NCBI RefSeq assembly: GCF_026745355.1 | Contig: NC_079202.1 | Span: 29,621,718-29,685,717 of the forward strand | Direction of reading: 5' to 3' | Source of the DNA: Beta vulgaris subsp. vulgaris | Lineage: Eukaryota; Streptophyta; Magnoliopsida; Caryophyllales; Amaranthaceae | Length of the DNA: 64,000 bases | Shown: one piece after another, positions 1 to 11,323 of the stretch | How the letters are laid out: each line of letters opens with the position of its first letter | How positions within the stretch are numbered: the first letter of the stretch is position 1 | Translations under genes and position numbers: made by a program | The notes under the pieces: model-generated | What the model saw: the letters and a program-made list of their open reading frames with translations, nothing else | Database searches by the model: none | Told to the model about the DNA's origin: nothing

Positions 1-131
1 TTCTTCATTGACTTCGTATTCTCCCAGTTCCTTGCATTGATACCTTAACACCATACACTTAAATAATTCATTAGTTCACTACTTAGTTTGTTCCTTTGTT
101 TCTTTGTCATTATCAAAACTAGGGTTCAACA
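1..131 (-). repeat. 3' LTR of Sire-A, partial (only its 5' part is in the window)
   Basis: These 131 bases match 13632-13763 with only a one-base indel (CTTAACACC against CTTAAACACC), so they are the same LTR edge. On the minus strand the LTR starts TGTTGAACCC directly after the polypurine tract. Confidence 0.95.
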
Positions 132-155
132 ATTTCCCCCTTTTTGATGATGACA
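132..155 (-). promoter_or_regulatory. Polypurine tract of Sire-A
   Basis: On the minus strand a CATCATCAAAAAGGGGGAAA stretch abuts the TGTTG start of the 3' LTR. This is the usual plus-strand primer for LTR retrotransposons, and nearly the same tract sits before the Sire-C 3' LTR. Confidence 0.85.
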
Positions 156-351
156 ACAAAGGTACAAACTAAAGAAAATAACAAATAATATAAGTGAATG
201 AAAATAAAAACATAAAGAAGAAAATGAAAAATAAAACACAATTATGTAAGTAACTGAAGTTTTTACCTTAACCTATTTTTGATTTTTCATTTACCTTATC
301 CAATTTTTAATTTTTTTTTTCAATTTCAATGTACAGTTTGTTCCTTAAATC

Positions 352-376
352 CTTTTCCCCCTTTGTCATCCTCAAA
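352..376 (-). promoter_or_regulatory. Second, upstream polypurine-tract-like copy in Sire-A
   Basis: The minus strand reads GAGGATGACAAAGGGGGAAA, a near copy of the LTR-adjacent tract, about 220 bases upstream of it. Multiple polypurine tracts are a described Sirevirus feature. The stretch from here to about 890 shows no coding sequence. Confidence 0.6.
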
Positions 377-889
377 AAGAATAGACTCTGCATGAATTGA
401 TGAATTGATTTAACACCTTAAGACCAATATGCAAGCACCATTAGTGGTTAAGTTAGAAAATCAAAGAGTAAACTTGCTCAAACATCAATCACATAATACT
501 AGCCATTCCAAGGAAGAAATTATGCAAATCATTTAGAAACATAGACAATATAGCAAAAGTCATTGATTATATAGCACTTGTTCCATAACAAAACAAAGAA
601 AAAGGAAGAAACAAAAGTTGTGTTCCTTGATAAAGAAACAGGAACAACAAAACAACAATAAAGAAACTAAGAAAGGGAAGGGGAATGGTGTTCCTCTACA
701 ACTTCTTCTTCAACCACATCCTCCAATTTTTCATCACCACCCCATGATTGAGTCAACCTGTTCCTTCAGCTCCTCCAAGCACGAGCCATAGATCCATCTT
801 CTTTTGCTGCGCAACCACGTATCACTCAATTCTTCATAAGACTTATCATAGTATCAGTTTTGGCATCCAAAGTCCAATGAAGATGATTG

Positions 890-2517
890 TAAAATTTTAT
901 CATATGTTGTGCAGGAAGGCAGACTTCATTAACCCAGTTAGTATCATCCGGAGTTTCCTGTTCCTTACCCTTGGAACTAGAGGCAGATGGGGATGTTGTG
1001 AAGGAACTGGAGGGGTTTGAGTGGAAGGCTCATCTGTTCCAGGAATGGAAACAGAAGGTGAAGGGTGATAAATGGGAGGAAGAAATGGTGGTGTGGGTGG
1101 AAGAGTTGTGGAGGTGGAAGCAAAAGGATTTGGGCCTTTTATTTCATCCTTCAACTGCTCAAAACTGGAAGGAACAGAGAAGGACGAAGGTGAAATGGAG
1201 GGATTTTGTGAAAGGAACAGAGAGTTTGGGAGATGGTGGGGGTAGGTTCCTTGAGAGTGAGGGTACCTGTTCCTCATTATCCGAAAGGACTAAGGAGAGT
1301 CCTCGTTGGAAGGAACAGGAACAGGAGCAATTTTTCGACGAGTGCTCTTTCTCACTCTCAAGGAACAGGGTTTAGGCTTAGTGGCAATGTGTTTGCGCCT
1401 CTTAGGTTTCGGTTCCTCCGGTTAGGAACAGGGTTATCCAAGATTACATCATTATCTTCTTCTAAGTCAGTTTGGGCAGTTTTCTTTTTCCTGAGGAACT
1501 GGAAGCCATTCTTCCTTGAATGAGAACACCTTCTTGGACAGACAAGCCAAGTCCATTTAGGGTCTTCTCATTCAAGATGTTCCCTTGTTTGACTCCTATG
1601 GTGGTCCAACCGTAAGTCTTACTTCAAATGATGAAGTAAGAAGTTATCAAGGCACCGTACCAATACACAATTTTCTCAATACAGTGGTTAAGTGTTGAAT
1701 GAAGAGGGAAGGGAAATTGATTTGTATGTGGTGGTCCAAGCAAAACATGTAACACATATCCAAGAGACCCACTTCATTCCTCTTTTCAGTTCGAGGAATG
1801 AGTGCTCTCCAAACCAAGTTAAATAGTACTTTGTGAAGGGGAGAGAGTAGGTTATGGTTAAGTTTGTTTTGGCCAGCTGTTCCTCCAAAATATTCTAAGA
1901 TTTTGTCTTGAGGAAAATTCGGAAAGGAAACAGTTCCTTTCCTTTTAAAATACAAATCAGTTCCTTTGCAAGGAACTTCCCATACTTTGCTTAAAGTGGC
2001 TTGATTAAACCTTATTTTCTTTCCTCTAACCTCAGTTGTGCAAGTTCCATTAGTATTAACAAATTTTGCACAAACTCATCCATAGCTAGAGGAACAAGAG
2101 CATTATTAAAGGCGAATTCAAACAAGAATTCCATGCCTTGTTCCTTTAGAATGGAGGTTAATTCTAGAAATTCAATTTTATTGCCCATTCTAAATCGACG
2201 CAAAAACCCAAACATACCTAGATTCACTTCGTTCGACCCTTTTCTTGGAAGACGAAGAAACAGTTCCTTTGGAAGGAACAGGTGCATTTCTTCTTCTTCC
2301 CCCTGAGATTGTTCCGGGGTTTCTTCTTCATCGTCTTCCCCAATCAATTTTCTTCTACGCATGCTCCTTCTAGGAGATTCTAATTGCTGTTCCTCATGGG
2401 GTTTTCTTGAATTATGTCGGTTTCAAGGGTTTTAGTTGGAGATGAAGAAATTTCCATTTTTGAAGTGTCGGTTGTTTTTGGTGTTGGAAAAGGTGAGTTT
2501 CTTGAAGTTTTTGCCAT
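890..2517 (-). pseudogene. Env-like (extra 3') reading frame of Sire-A, frameshifted
   Basis: The frame probably starts at the minus-strand ATG at 2517 (MAKTSRNSPFPTPKTTD), hits a stop after about 45 codons, and continues in another frame as MRRRKLIGEDDEEE with an acidic stretch. The middle part (1955-1647) has a LVWRALIPRTEKRNE segment of the type found in Sirevirus env-like and plant transposon proteins, then a Pro/Ser-rich tail (1277-900) with no clear membrane anchor. It lies between RNase H and the 3' LTR, the standard position. Sire-B and Sire-C carry counterparts of the same layout. Function in Sireviruses is unproven; this copy has at least two frame breaks. GGAAC/GTTCC words are very dense here. 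Confidence 0.7.
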
Positions 2518-3073
2518 GATTTGATGAAGGTTTGGAGGTTTTTATGGAGTATCAAAGGGTGTGATGAGGTTTCGGTTATGGTGAAGATGAAGTTTGAGAG
2601 GAACACGGTTTCTTAGATGAATTAAGAAGGAAGTTTTGCATGTAATAGTAATTATGACACGCGGGAAAAAATAAAGCAAAAAAAAAAAAATAAATAAAAG
2701 AAGAAACAAAAGATAAAAAGAACCAAGATTTAATTAAACTGGTTCCCCTTATTTTTGGGATTTTTCGGATTTTTCGGATTTTTATGAATTTTAATTTTTG
2801 AAAGAAAATAAATGCTAAGGAACTTGTGCTATAGGAACAACTAATGCTACATATCAATTCCTTCATATATGCATGTTTCTTGACCTTAGGAACAGTAAGG
2901 GGAGTATTATGTGACATTTGTGAGTTGTTTATTTCTTTGATTAAGTTTATGTTTTGCAACATTCCAATTTGCAATGGTCTTAGGCAATTAAACACAATTA
3001 TTTTTAGCACACAAAGTCACTCAAATTGATTCAAACATGGGGGAATTGACATAGGAACAATCACTTAATTTTT
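2518..3073 (-). other. Non-coding spacer between pol and env-like frame of Sire-A
   Basis: Low-complexity A/T-rich sequence with poly-A and GAATTTT-type runs. No recognisable domain; in Sireviruses this spacer normally holds the splice or expression signals for the env-like frame, which I cannot identify here. Confidence 0.5.
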
Positions 3074-3396
3074 ATTAACCTAACTCAAGCCTTAATTTTT
3101 CATATCTATCTCTTTGCAAAGGCTTAGTTAGATATCAGCAATCTGATAATCAGTTTGACAAAACTCAAGTTTAATCAAACCTTTTTCAACATTTTCTCTT
3201 AAAAAGTGATGTCTGATATGTATATGCTTTACTCTAGAGTGATGCACTGGATCTTTAGATATACTATAGCACTTGTATTGTCACAATAAATAGGAACACA
3301 TTCAAAGTTTATTCCATAGTCACTAAGTTGTTGTTTTATCCAAAGCATTTGAGAGCAACATGCAGCAGCTGCTACATATTCTGCTTCAGCAGTGGA
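3074..3396 (-). pseudogene. RNase H C-terminal part of Sire-A pol
   Basis: Directly downstream (in element sense) of CACTA-1 the minus strand continues the RNase H: an AEAEYVAAAACCSQMLW-like start, a PxxCDNTSAI-type region (near 3290), an HHFL motif and an ADI..TKPL tail, ending near 3074. It is homologous to the Sire-B (47060-47297) and Sire-C (60778-61104) segments. The join to the upstream half at 7668 is exact once CACTA-1 and one TAA copy are ignored (see finding). A frameshift near the ADI motif breaks the tail. Confidence 0.8.
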
Positions 3397-3399
3397 TAA
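3397..3399. repeat. Target-site duplication (left) of CACTA-1, TAA
   Basis: TAA here and TAA at 7665-7667 flank the element; 3-bp duplications are the hallmark of CACTA elements. Confidence 0.9.
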
Positions 3400-3419
3400 C
3401 ACAACAAGAATGTCAGACT

Positions 3420-3760
3420 TTAGCGTCCGCCAAAATCAGACGCTAAAAACACGGAATCAGACGCTAAATATATTAGCGTCCGCCGACGGACGCTAAACGA
3501 CTGATGCAAAACCCTTGGTCGCTAATTCTCCAAATAGCGTCCGCAAAGCGAACGCTAAATATTTAGCGTCCGATATTTGAAATTTAGCGACCGCTTCACC
3601 GGAGACGCAAATTAGCGACCGCCAAAGACAGACGCTCATTAGCGACCGCTTAGGCAGTCGCTAATTAGCGACCGTTTTAAGCCGTCGCTAATTAGCGACC
3701 GCCAAGGCGGTCGCTAATGTCCTTGGTAGTCGCTAATTAGCGACCGTTTTTCCTAGACCC
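3420..3760. repeat. Left subterminal repeats of CACTA-1
   Basis: At least ten copies of TAGCG(T/A)CCG, several arranged as inverted pairs with GACGCTAA or GGTCGCTAA. In En/Spm such motifs bind the TnpA-type accessory protein; here that role is inferred from position. Confidence 0.85.
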
Positions 3761-4295
3761 TATTCTTGGAAGCTTTTTCCTTTTAATTAATTGATAATAT
3801 ATGTAATAAGATATAAAATAATGCGAATACCATACTTCTTTTATTAAGGCAAACAAATTAATAAATTCAATTATTATTGATAATAAATGTAGATACAAGT
3901 GAAAAAATAATTCGAGAACTAAATTCTAGTATACTTGGAACAAAATGTAATACAAATCTCATATAATTACATGTACACTAATTTAAACTCCACAACAAAA
4001 ATCTGGAACAAAACTAAATATTTGAGTCACCAAAGACTTTAGAAATGCAGCCCACATAGATTAGTCACTCTACTAATCAAAGTGAATTGATCTTTTAGCT
4101 AGGATAGGGTTCCTCAATGAACTGAACTTGATCTCAATCACAATCACAACATATCTTTGATGATATCAAGATTTAGAGTGTCACGGATAATAAGATATAC
4201 CCCAAGGAACAAGACTAATGTGATACCCGAAGTCATTATTTTCTGCTCCACTTCCATAGGGAGCTTCTTCCCTCCTCTGGCTGCCTCTATAAGTA

Positions 4296-4414
4296 TCAAA
4301 GCCAGTGTACCCCTTGTGAATCATCCTCGTCACCGCTCACTTCAACTAAGCTTCCGTTGCTGAAATTCTTCTCTTCTTTCTCCTTGTGAATCATTTCTTC
4401 GTTGGTTGCACTGC
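4296..4414 (-). pseudogene. Exon fragment, possibly from an Agenet-domain gene, in CACTA-1
   Basis: Downstream of a CTGCAG acceptor at 4415-4416 the minus strand reads an acidic/basic stretch and then FSNGSLVEVSGDED, before a TGA at 4296-4298. NGSLVEV.SDE is typical of the start of plant Agenet domains (DUF724-like proteins), but the following residues do not continue the domain well, so the assignment is tentative. It could be a captured exon now out of frame. Confidence 0.35.
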
Positions 4415-4631
4415 CTGCAGTTTAAGTAAACTAAACAAGTGCACATAAGTGCATGCAAATATACATGAAAGGATTCTAGTAAATGTTTCAAAGCTAACAA
4501 TAAAAAAATTTAAACCATGGCAATCAGGATGATTCTATATAATTACAAATAATTCATGAAATTAATAGTTCAAAGAATGTTGAAAAACAAGAAACAATGA
4601 AAACACTTAAGTTTAGATGTCCATGTGAGAC

Positions 4632-4736
4632 CTGGAGATGAAGAACCGGTTGATCATATATCGATACATAGCTTTCTTGGTGGTCCTGAAGATCTGCAAG
4701 ATTGCGAGATATGGCTCCCAAAACCGCTCCGAAGCC
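4632..4736 (-). pseudogene. Exon-like open segment of unknown gene in CACTA-1
   Basis: An AG acceptor (4738-4737) and a GT donor (4631-4630) bracket exactly 35 codons beginning GFGAVLGAISRNLAD and ending QPVLHLQ. I do not recognise the protein. Exact phase-0 boundaries suggest a genuine captured exon; it lies about 215 bases upstream (in sense) of the Agenet-like exon, so both may come from one host gene. Confidence 0.45.
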
Positions 4737-5326
4737 CTGCTTGTTGACACAAAATAGGTGGTCAATACTCAATAGTTTCAGTATTACTCACCAGGGAGAG
4801 AATACTCAATTTTCCAGGATTACAAGATAGATTAATTCAAAGCTGTCATAGGAAATTAAAAATTTAATGACATATAACAAGTCCAGAAAGTTCCGTAATT
4901 TTTCTGTCAGGCTTACTGAGAAGCTAGCACTGATGAGGTAACACTTAATGTAGTCATATAATTACTATACCAAAACTGTAGATTGCTACTACTGCTACTG
5001 TATGTCTCTCTTTACACAAAAATGACCTAATCAAAAATATACAAAGATGTTGTAAATGTTAAAAGTCAGTAATCATAGAAGCTATGGCGTTGTAAATGTT
5101 AAAAATGACCTAATCAGAGTTCTTGCATATCTTTGGGAATTGCATGCCTTTCAAAATCTCTGCTACATCTGCATTCCTCTTCAGCTCATCTCCTTCTTTC
5201 TGTCCTGAAGCCAAGTGAGAACATACAAAGCACAAGCTTGTTTAATTTCAACTACACAAAACCTTTGTTCCAAAAACAAATGCATTAAAACAGCAATAAC
5301 AGACAACTCGGCCAAGATATAGAACC

Positions 5327-5426
5327 ATTTTATAGACCGCATTACATAATCACATTTGTTTGTGGATACCAAAGGTAGATGATAAATGCCAACTTCAGCT
5401 CTCCGTAAAATGCGGTCTATAAAATC
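5327..5426. repeat. Short inverted repeat inside CACTA-1
   Basis: ATTTTATAGACCGCATTA on the left is mirrored by AATGCGGTCTATAAAAT about 65 bases on, forming a stem of about 17 bp. Nothing else is recognisable around it; it could be a MITE remnant. Confidence 0.55.
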
Positions 5427-5429
5427 TGT

Positions 5430-7230
5430 GATGAGAGATTTGTACTTACCAAGAAATGATATCTCCAAACCTCTCACATACTGAAAGTACAGCAACAATG
5501 ATCCTACACAAAGACAAAGAAACGAGACCTCAATGTTTGGTTGTGAACAAAAGCACAAATTTGGTACTAATTAAAACACTACCAATTAAAACACTCATGA
5601 CAGACAAAAATAAAATAAAGGAAAGGGATATGGTGAAACTTGGTACTAAAGGGCAACCAAGTTTTTAAAAACCCCACATTTTGACTTCTACTAGATAGTA
5701 CAGATCATAGCACCACAACCAAAACGCATTATGCACAAAGTGGCTGCACAAGGCTCAATGCACCGGACCAACAGCTATAAACAAAAATGGTCTCCATAGG
5801 AAACACCAATTAGATTAGTGATCACAAGTAAGAAATATAACAGATGATCAACAACCAGCAAGAGCATTCTCTCCACATGTCACCCCATCAGTCATTCGCA
5901 TAAATCATCTTCCTTCACTCACCCCTATTCACTGCAATATGAACCTGTATACCCAATTATTACCTATCCTCTTTAATCCTTTTATCCATGTAATCCTTAG
6001 TCCACCTCGAGTCCTCGACTGCTCTTAACATTAAAGTGTTCAGGTTTATATTAGATGTAAACCAGATCAGAGTTTACATTAAAAGCACAAATTACTAGGA
6101 AATCAGTAACACTTAGACTAATGTTAAATATTAGAAAGAATAATGAATCACACTTCAGGTTTATGATCCAACTTAGGATTGATCAAATCAGGCTCTAGTT
6201 TATCAGAATTTAACTTCTCTGCAGGTAAAGTGTTCACTCTAGAAAAACTCCTTCACTCACCCCTATTCACTGCCAACTCTATAGCAGAATCATAAGGCAT
6301 GATTAGCCTGATGATAATAACAATAGTCAAGGCAGCAAGGTGATCACAACATGCTCTATCGAATTTGATTATACATGCAAAGTTTGTCTCGTTACTGTAT
6401 ATACAAGCTAAACTACAACGATCAGCAAAGGAGAAAGTCTTAAAGCTGTTAAGCAAAAACCATATGAATCATGCTAATCGTCACCTCTCATATATGACCT
6501 TTATTAATTCTCTCAGCTAGATACTAACTAAGAGCTACCATACATACTATCTTGAAGTGTCTGATATACTTGTTTGATATACTGTGAGATGTTACCAAAC
6601 TAAACATACCAAACTCATAATATATCATGTATTCGTCCACTACATCAAAATCAACAAGAAAATCATGATAAACCTGCTGAGCATGCAATCAAAAGAACAT
6701 TGGAAGCATCTTGATTTGGGTGACAACTAAAGAAAGCTACCAATTCATAGAAAGAGGAAGGCAAGAAATACTGGAAACCATGTATCAGTAACAGCCTTCG
6801 TAGTACAACAGTTATAGGGGCACAAAGTTTAAAACAGGGGAAGAATTAATAGATTTAAAGTCTTCGGAAACCAAAACTCACCAAAGTGAAAAATTATCGC
6901 ACGCCAGAAAAACTGAAACTAACTTTCAGATAAGAAAAAGGCAACATATCAAAACACCAGATTAAAAATTCGACACAAAATCATATATAATCCCCAAAAA
7001 ACCACACATCTGATGAGAAGAAGAAAAAACCTCGAAATAATTAGGACAAAAACCCGACGAAAAAATAAGAAAAAACCAGATCTGAAACAAAAATCGAGAA
7101 AACGAAAAAAGGATTCGCAAATAAAAATCGAAAAAAGGTTTTGAAGGAGAATTGAGAAATTAACAAAAAAAACTAGATCTGAAACAACCCACATAAAAAA
7201 CCCCAAAAAATCACTAACCCTAAAACGAAA
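5430..7230. other. Interior of CACTA-1 without recognisable coding sequence
   Basis: A/T-rich, intron-like sequence between the exon-like segments. Short open frames on both strands show no domain I recognise. Confidence 0.5.
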
Positions 7231-7232
7231 AC

Positions 7233-7302
7233 CTGCGATGGTGATTGGCTCAGAAATCGATCGAACCTCCTTCACATCAGAGAAAGTGTGGTAGCGGACC
7301 AT
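7233..7302 (-). pseudogene. Possible 5' exon of a captured gene in CACTA-1
   Basis: A minus-strand ATG at 7302 opens MVRYHTFSDVKEVRSISEP and reaches a GT donor after 70 nt (GCAG then GTTTTCG at 7232-7231). The following sequence is T-rich and intron-like. The segment upstream is rich in GAGA and CCATTGAATCCCGT, as in a 5' UTR. The protein is not recognised; it may belong with the exon-like pieces at 4296-4736. Confidence 0.4.
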
Positions 7303-7449
7303 TGAATACCGTCGACGGTGAGAGAGAAAAAAATACCGTCCATTGAATCCCGTTGTGATGTGAGGTGAGAGAAAGAAGAAGAAAGAGGACGGTTATGAGG
7401 TGAGAGAATAAGCAATAAGGATAGATAGAGATGGGGTTGGAAGGGTCGT

Positions 7450-7655
7450 GTTTTTTTTAATTAACGTCCGTCAAGTTAGACGATAAACTTGAAAAACGGA
7501 CGCTAATTAGAGTCCGCTCCGAAGACGGACGCTAATTTTACAAAAATGGACGCTAATTAGCGTCTGTTCAAAACGGACACTAATTTTACAATAACGGACG
7601 CTAAGTTGCGTCTGATGAGGCCGGATGGTAAATTCAGACGCTAAAAGCGCGGATT
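7450..7655. repeat. Right subterminal repeats of CACTA-1
   Basis: GGACGCTAATT and TTAGCGTC words repeated in inverted orientation relative to the left end. Confidence 0.85.
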
Positions 7656-7664
7656 CTTGTTGTG

Positions 7665-9297
7665 TAAAGCAACTGTGTTTTGTTTCTTGGTACTCCAAGA
7701 AACTAAACTATGACCAAGGAATTGTGCCATACCTGAGATGTTTTTCCTATTTACAAGATCTCCAGCATAATCTGCATCTGCATATCCTTTTAATTCGAAT
7801 GTATCACTTCTTGGATAGTAGAGTCCAAGATCATCTGTTCCTTTAAGATATCTAAGAATTCTCTTCACAGCAGTGAGGTGAGACTCCTTTGGATTTGCTT
7901 GAAATCTAGCACACAAACCAACACTGAAAGCTATGTCTGGACGACTAGCAGTTAGATACAAAAGTGAACCAATCATTCCTCTATATTTGTTTGATCAACA
8001 CTTGTTCCTATGGAGTCTTCATCTAATCTAGTTGAAGTTCCCATAGGAGTGTGATTTATCTTTGAATTTTCGAGGCCATATTTCTTTAATAGTTCCTTTA
8101 TGTATTTTTGTTGGTGAACAATTATACCTTTTTCAGTTTGTTTGATTTGTAGTCCAAGAAAGAAATTTAACTCACCATCATACTCATTTCAAATTCATTG
8201 CTCATGAGATTGAGAATTCTTTGCACAATGTTTCATTAGTAGCTCCGAATATGATGTCATCAACATATATTTGAACAAGCAAAATATCAGTTCCTTTAGA
8301 TTTTAGGAACAAGGTTTTATCAACCTTTCCTCTTTTAAATTGTTTCTAAAAGGAACTTTGATAATCTCTCATACCATGATCTAGGTGCTTGTTTTAACCC
8401 ATAAAGAGCTTTATCAAGCTTGTAGACATGATTTGGGAGATTATTATTTTCAAACCAGGGGGTTGTTCAACATATACATCTTCGTTTAGATAGCCATTTA
8501 AAAATGCACACTTAACATCCATTTGATATAATTTGAATCCCATGTAAGCAGCAAATGCAATTAAATTCTAATGGCTTCTAATCTAGCTACAGGAGCAAAG
8601 GTTTCTTCATAATCAATTCCTTCTTGTTGGTTATAACCTTTTACTACAAGTCTAGCTTTGTTTCTTACAATGGTTCCATATTCATCTAGTTTGTTTCTAA
8701 ACACCCATTTTAAGCCAATTACTTTTTGTTGTTTAGATGAAGGAACTAGATGCCATACCTTGTTTCTTTCAAACTCATTTAATTCAGCTTGCATTGCATA
8801 ATCCAATCAGAGTCAGTTAAGGCTTCTTCATGATTTCTTGGTTCCATCATTGATAGGAACGCATGAAATGCACAAAAGTTCCTTAACTGAGATCTAGTTT
8901 GCGTACCTTTGGATATGTCGCTGATTATGAGTTCCACAGGATGTGACTTTTGTAATCTCCAAGGTTTTGGTTGAAACTCTCTTATAGGAACATGTTGTTC
9001 CTCATGAGTTCCTTGAGTTGATGAGGAACTCTGCTCAGTTGTTCCTCTGTTAGCCTCGGTGGACTCAGTTCCTTCATTTAGAGGAACGAGAGCATCTTCC
9101 TCCTTGAGGAACAGGAACATCGATTCATTATTTTCAAATTCCTCGTTCCTTTCCTCTTTCACTTCTTCTTCTTCTTGTGAATCTGTGTTCCTTGTACTAG
9201 GTTGTGCTAACCCTATCTCATAGTCATCAACCTGTATGCTTGGATTATGTTTGTCAGATTCATCAAAGATTACATGAATGCTTTCTTCAACACACAT
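7665..9297 (-). pseudogene. Reverse transcriptase and N-terminal RNase H region of Sire-A pol, frameshifted
   Basis: Starting at 9297 there is an acidic, Ser/Thr-rich linker after integrase, then the RT start ([45 protein letters not shown] around 8780-8560), a LNGYL..DVYV..PPGFE region near 8480, the catalytic YVDD encoded near 8255, and the GSLLYLTASRPDIAFSVGL to SGMAQFLGHSLVSWSTKK region (7976-7680) leading into RNase H. CACTA-1 then interrupts the frame at VALS. Several single-base frameshifts occur around 8560 and 8000-8350. The YVDD itself is intact. Confidence 0.88.
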
Positions 9298-10216
9298 AGT
9301 TTCTTGTTATATACTCTATAAGCTTTACTATGTAAGAGTATCCTAAAAATGTTGCTTCATCACTCCTTGCATCAAATTTTCCAAGATTATCTTTTCCATT
9401 ATTATGCACATAACATTTGCATCCAAATGTTCTAAAATAGGTGATGTTTGGTTTCTTTCCAAAGTAAAGTTCATAAGGAGTTTTATTAATGATAGGTCTC
9501 ATCATGGCACGATTAATTATGTGACAAGCAGTATTAACAGCTTCAGCCCAAAAGTTCCTTGGAAGTTCACTAGCAATTAACATGGTTCTAGACATTTCCT
9601 CCAAAGTTCTATTTTTCCTTTCTACAACACCATTTTGTTGTGGTGTTCTAGGGGCAGAAAAATTATGATCTAGGCCATTATCTCTGCTTAGGTCATCAAA
9701 TTTATATTTTCGAATTCTTGCCATGATCTGATCTAATGTGCATTATTTTATGTCCACTTAGGTTTTGAACTCTTTTAGCAAAGACAAGGAACTCATCATA
9801 AGTTTCATCTTTACTAGAGAGAAAATAACCCAAGTGTACCTAGAGTAGTCATCTACAATCACAAGTACATACCTCTTTCCACTTCTGCTTTGAATTCTCA
9901 TGGGTCCACATAAGTCCATATGAATTAACTCTAATGGTTTAGTGGTACTTACAATCGTTTTAGATTTGAAAGAGGATCTTACTTGTTTACCTCGTGCACA
10001 TGCATCACAAACTTGATCAATATGAAATTTTATGGATGGTAATCCTAAAACAAGGTCTTTTGATCTAAGTTTCTCAAGTAATGAAAAGCTAGCATGTCCT
10101 AGACGCTTGTGCCATAGAAGTGAATCATCTTCAATAACACTAAGACAAGTTAAATTGATTTGAGGAACAAGGTCTAGATCCACAATGTATGTGTTCCCTT
10201 TCCTTGTTCCTTCCAA
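9287..10216 (-). pseudogene. Integrase region of Sire-A pol
   Basis: The segment opens with the GAG-pre-integrase zinc-binding part (LLWHKRLGHASFSLLEKL, CDACARGKQ), then the catalytic core (HMDLCGPMRIQSRSGKRY, VDDYSRYTWV) and the PRTPQQNGVVERKNRTL motif near 9640-9600, followed by the copia GKKPN..FRTFGCKCYV C-terminal region. A frame break lies near 9740 between the two halves, where the second catalytic Asp is expected. Homologous to the Sire-C integrase at 58290-59250. Confidence 0.88.
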
Positions 10217-10379
10217 GATACCTTCTTAGTTTTAATGTTGATGATTAAGCATTTTTCCTTTATCAAATTTTACAGTATTTCCTTTGTCAAGAATTGAGAA
10301 ATGCTTAATAGATTATTTTAGACCTTCAACTAAAAATACATTTTCAATGGAGTGTATGGTGACTTACCGACCTTACCCA

Positions 10380-11323
10380 TAGCAACAATGTTACCTTTCT
10401 TATTATCACCAAATGTTACACTCCACCTTCATAGGTTGTGAGTGAGAGAAACTTCGTTTTGTCTCCTGTCATGTGCTTGGAACAACCACTATCGAGATAC
10501 CAGTGTTGTTCCCCCTCACTCCAACCTGCAAAAATCAACTAGTGTTAGTTGTAGGAACCCCATCTTTCGTGGGTTCCTGTTCTTGACTAGGATTTGTTTT
10601 GACAACCCATTTTTTCTTACTTATTGTCACTTTTTCCCAATCATTCAGATTTTAATTGACATTGATTTATGTAATGACCTACCTTGCCACAATACATACA
10701 AACTTATCACTAGGTAGATCAACATATTTCTTTGTCTTGTTCTCTTTTTTGTAGTTTTCAAAACCAAGACCTTCCTTCCTTTTGGTCTGTGGTTTCTCAA
10801 TCCACTTAGGAACTTTCATGTTTTGCCTCTGTTCCTTGCGACAACCAGTTCCTTTTTAAGATTACAGATCTGTTCCTTTAAAATAATTTTCTCTTTATTA
10901 TTTTTTCAATCTCAGATCTGAATCCTTTCAAAGGGGTTGATCTTATATCAAAGGAACTCAGAATAGGGAAAAAAATTTCTTCAAGTGTGAAATCTCTAAA
11001 TTAATTAGATAATTATCATTTTTCAAACTTTCATAAATTCTTTGATTTTAGTTTTTATCAAATAAATCAAAAATCTTGTTTCACATCTGTTCTCATTTTC
11101 TTAAGCCATTCTATGTGTTCCTTGCAAACTTTTAAGGCTTGTTCCGTTTGTTCACGTTTTTCACGTTCATCTCTACATTCAAGAATTGCATCATAAAGAA
11201 GATCATATATTTCAGTCCTAGTTTTACCATCTAGTTCTGATCAAGTCCATGTTGACTTACCTCAATTTTTTCTTCATCTTCTTTTTCGTAGTGTTTGCCA
11301 TGAGGCAAAGGTTTGCTGTTTCT
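10380..11323 (-). pseudogene. C-terminal gag and protease region of Sire-A, heavily frameshifted
   Basis: The aspartic protease active site HWYLDSGCSKHMTGDKT is encoded on the minus strand around 10510-10450. Upstream (10600-11320) is the extended Sirevirus gag C-terminal part, with Lys/Glu-rich coiled-coil-like coding in broken frames and remnants of a second CCHC knuckle near 10690 (cf. Sire-C 57646-57690). No single frame spans it. Confidence 0.65.

Larger units (their letters stand above)
3400..7664. mobile_element. CACTA-1: non-autonomous CACTA-type element with CACAA termini
   Basis: 4265 bp with inverted termini CACAACAAGAAT at both ends, followed by imperfect matches ending in TTTAGCGTC. 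Both subterminal regions are packed with TAGCGTCCG/TAGCGACCG words. TSD is TAA. No TNP2 transposase is visible, so it is non-autonomous. The interior (about 3790-7440) contains spliced-looking exon pieces on the minus strand, described separately, suggesting captured host gene DNA. The fourth base of the usual CACTA terminus is changed to A at both ends. Confidence 0.92.

Noticed and set aside
748..1523. Plus-strand open frames in the Sire-A 3' region
   Set aside because: They are antisense to the env-like frame, lack any domain and follow from low stop density in G-rich sequence.
3420..3760. Possible CRISPR-like regularly spaced repeats
   Set aside because: The TAGCGWCCG words are short, in both orientations and irregularly spaced, at a transposon terminus in a plant genome.
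5181..5558. 125-residue minus-strand frame in CACTA-1 as a gene
   Set aside because: It crosses the inverted repeat at 5327-5426, has no recognisable domain and no supporting splice or start context.
7641..7846. Frames spanning the CACTA-1 right end and Sire-A pol
   Set aside because: They cross a transposon junction and have no biological continuity.
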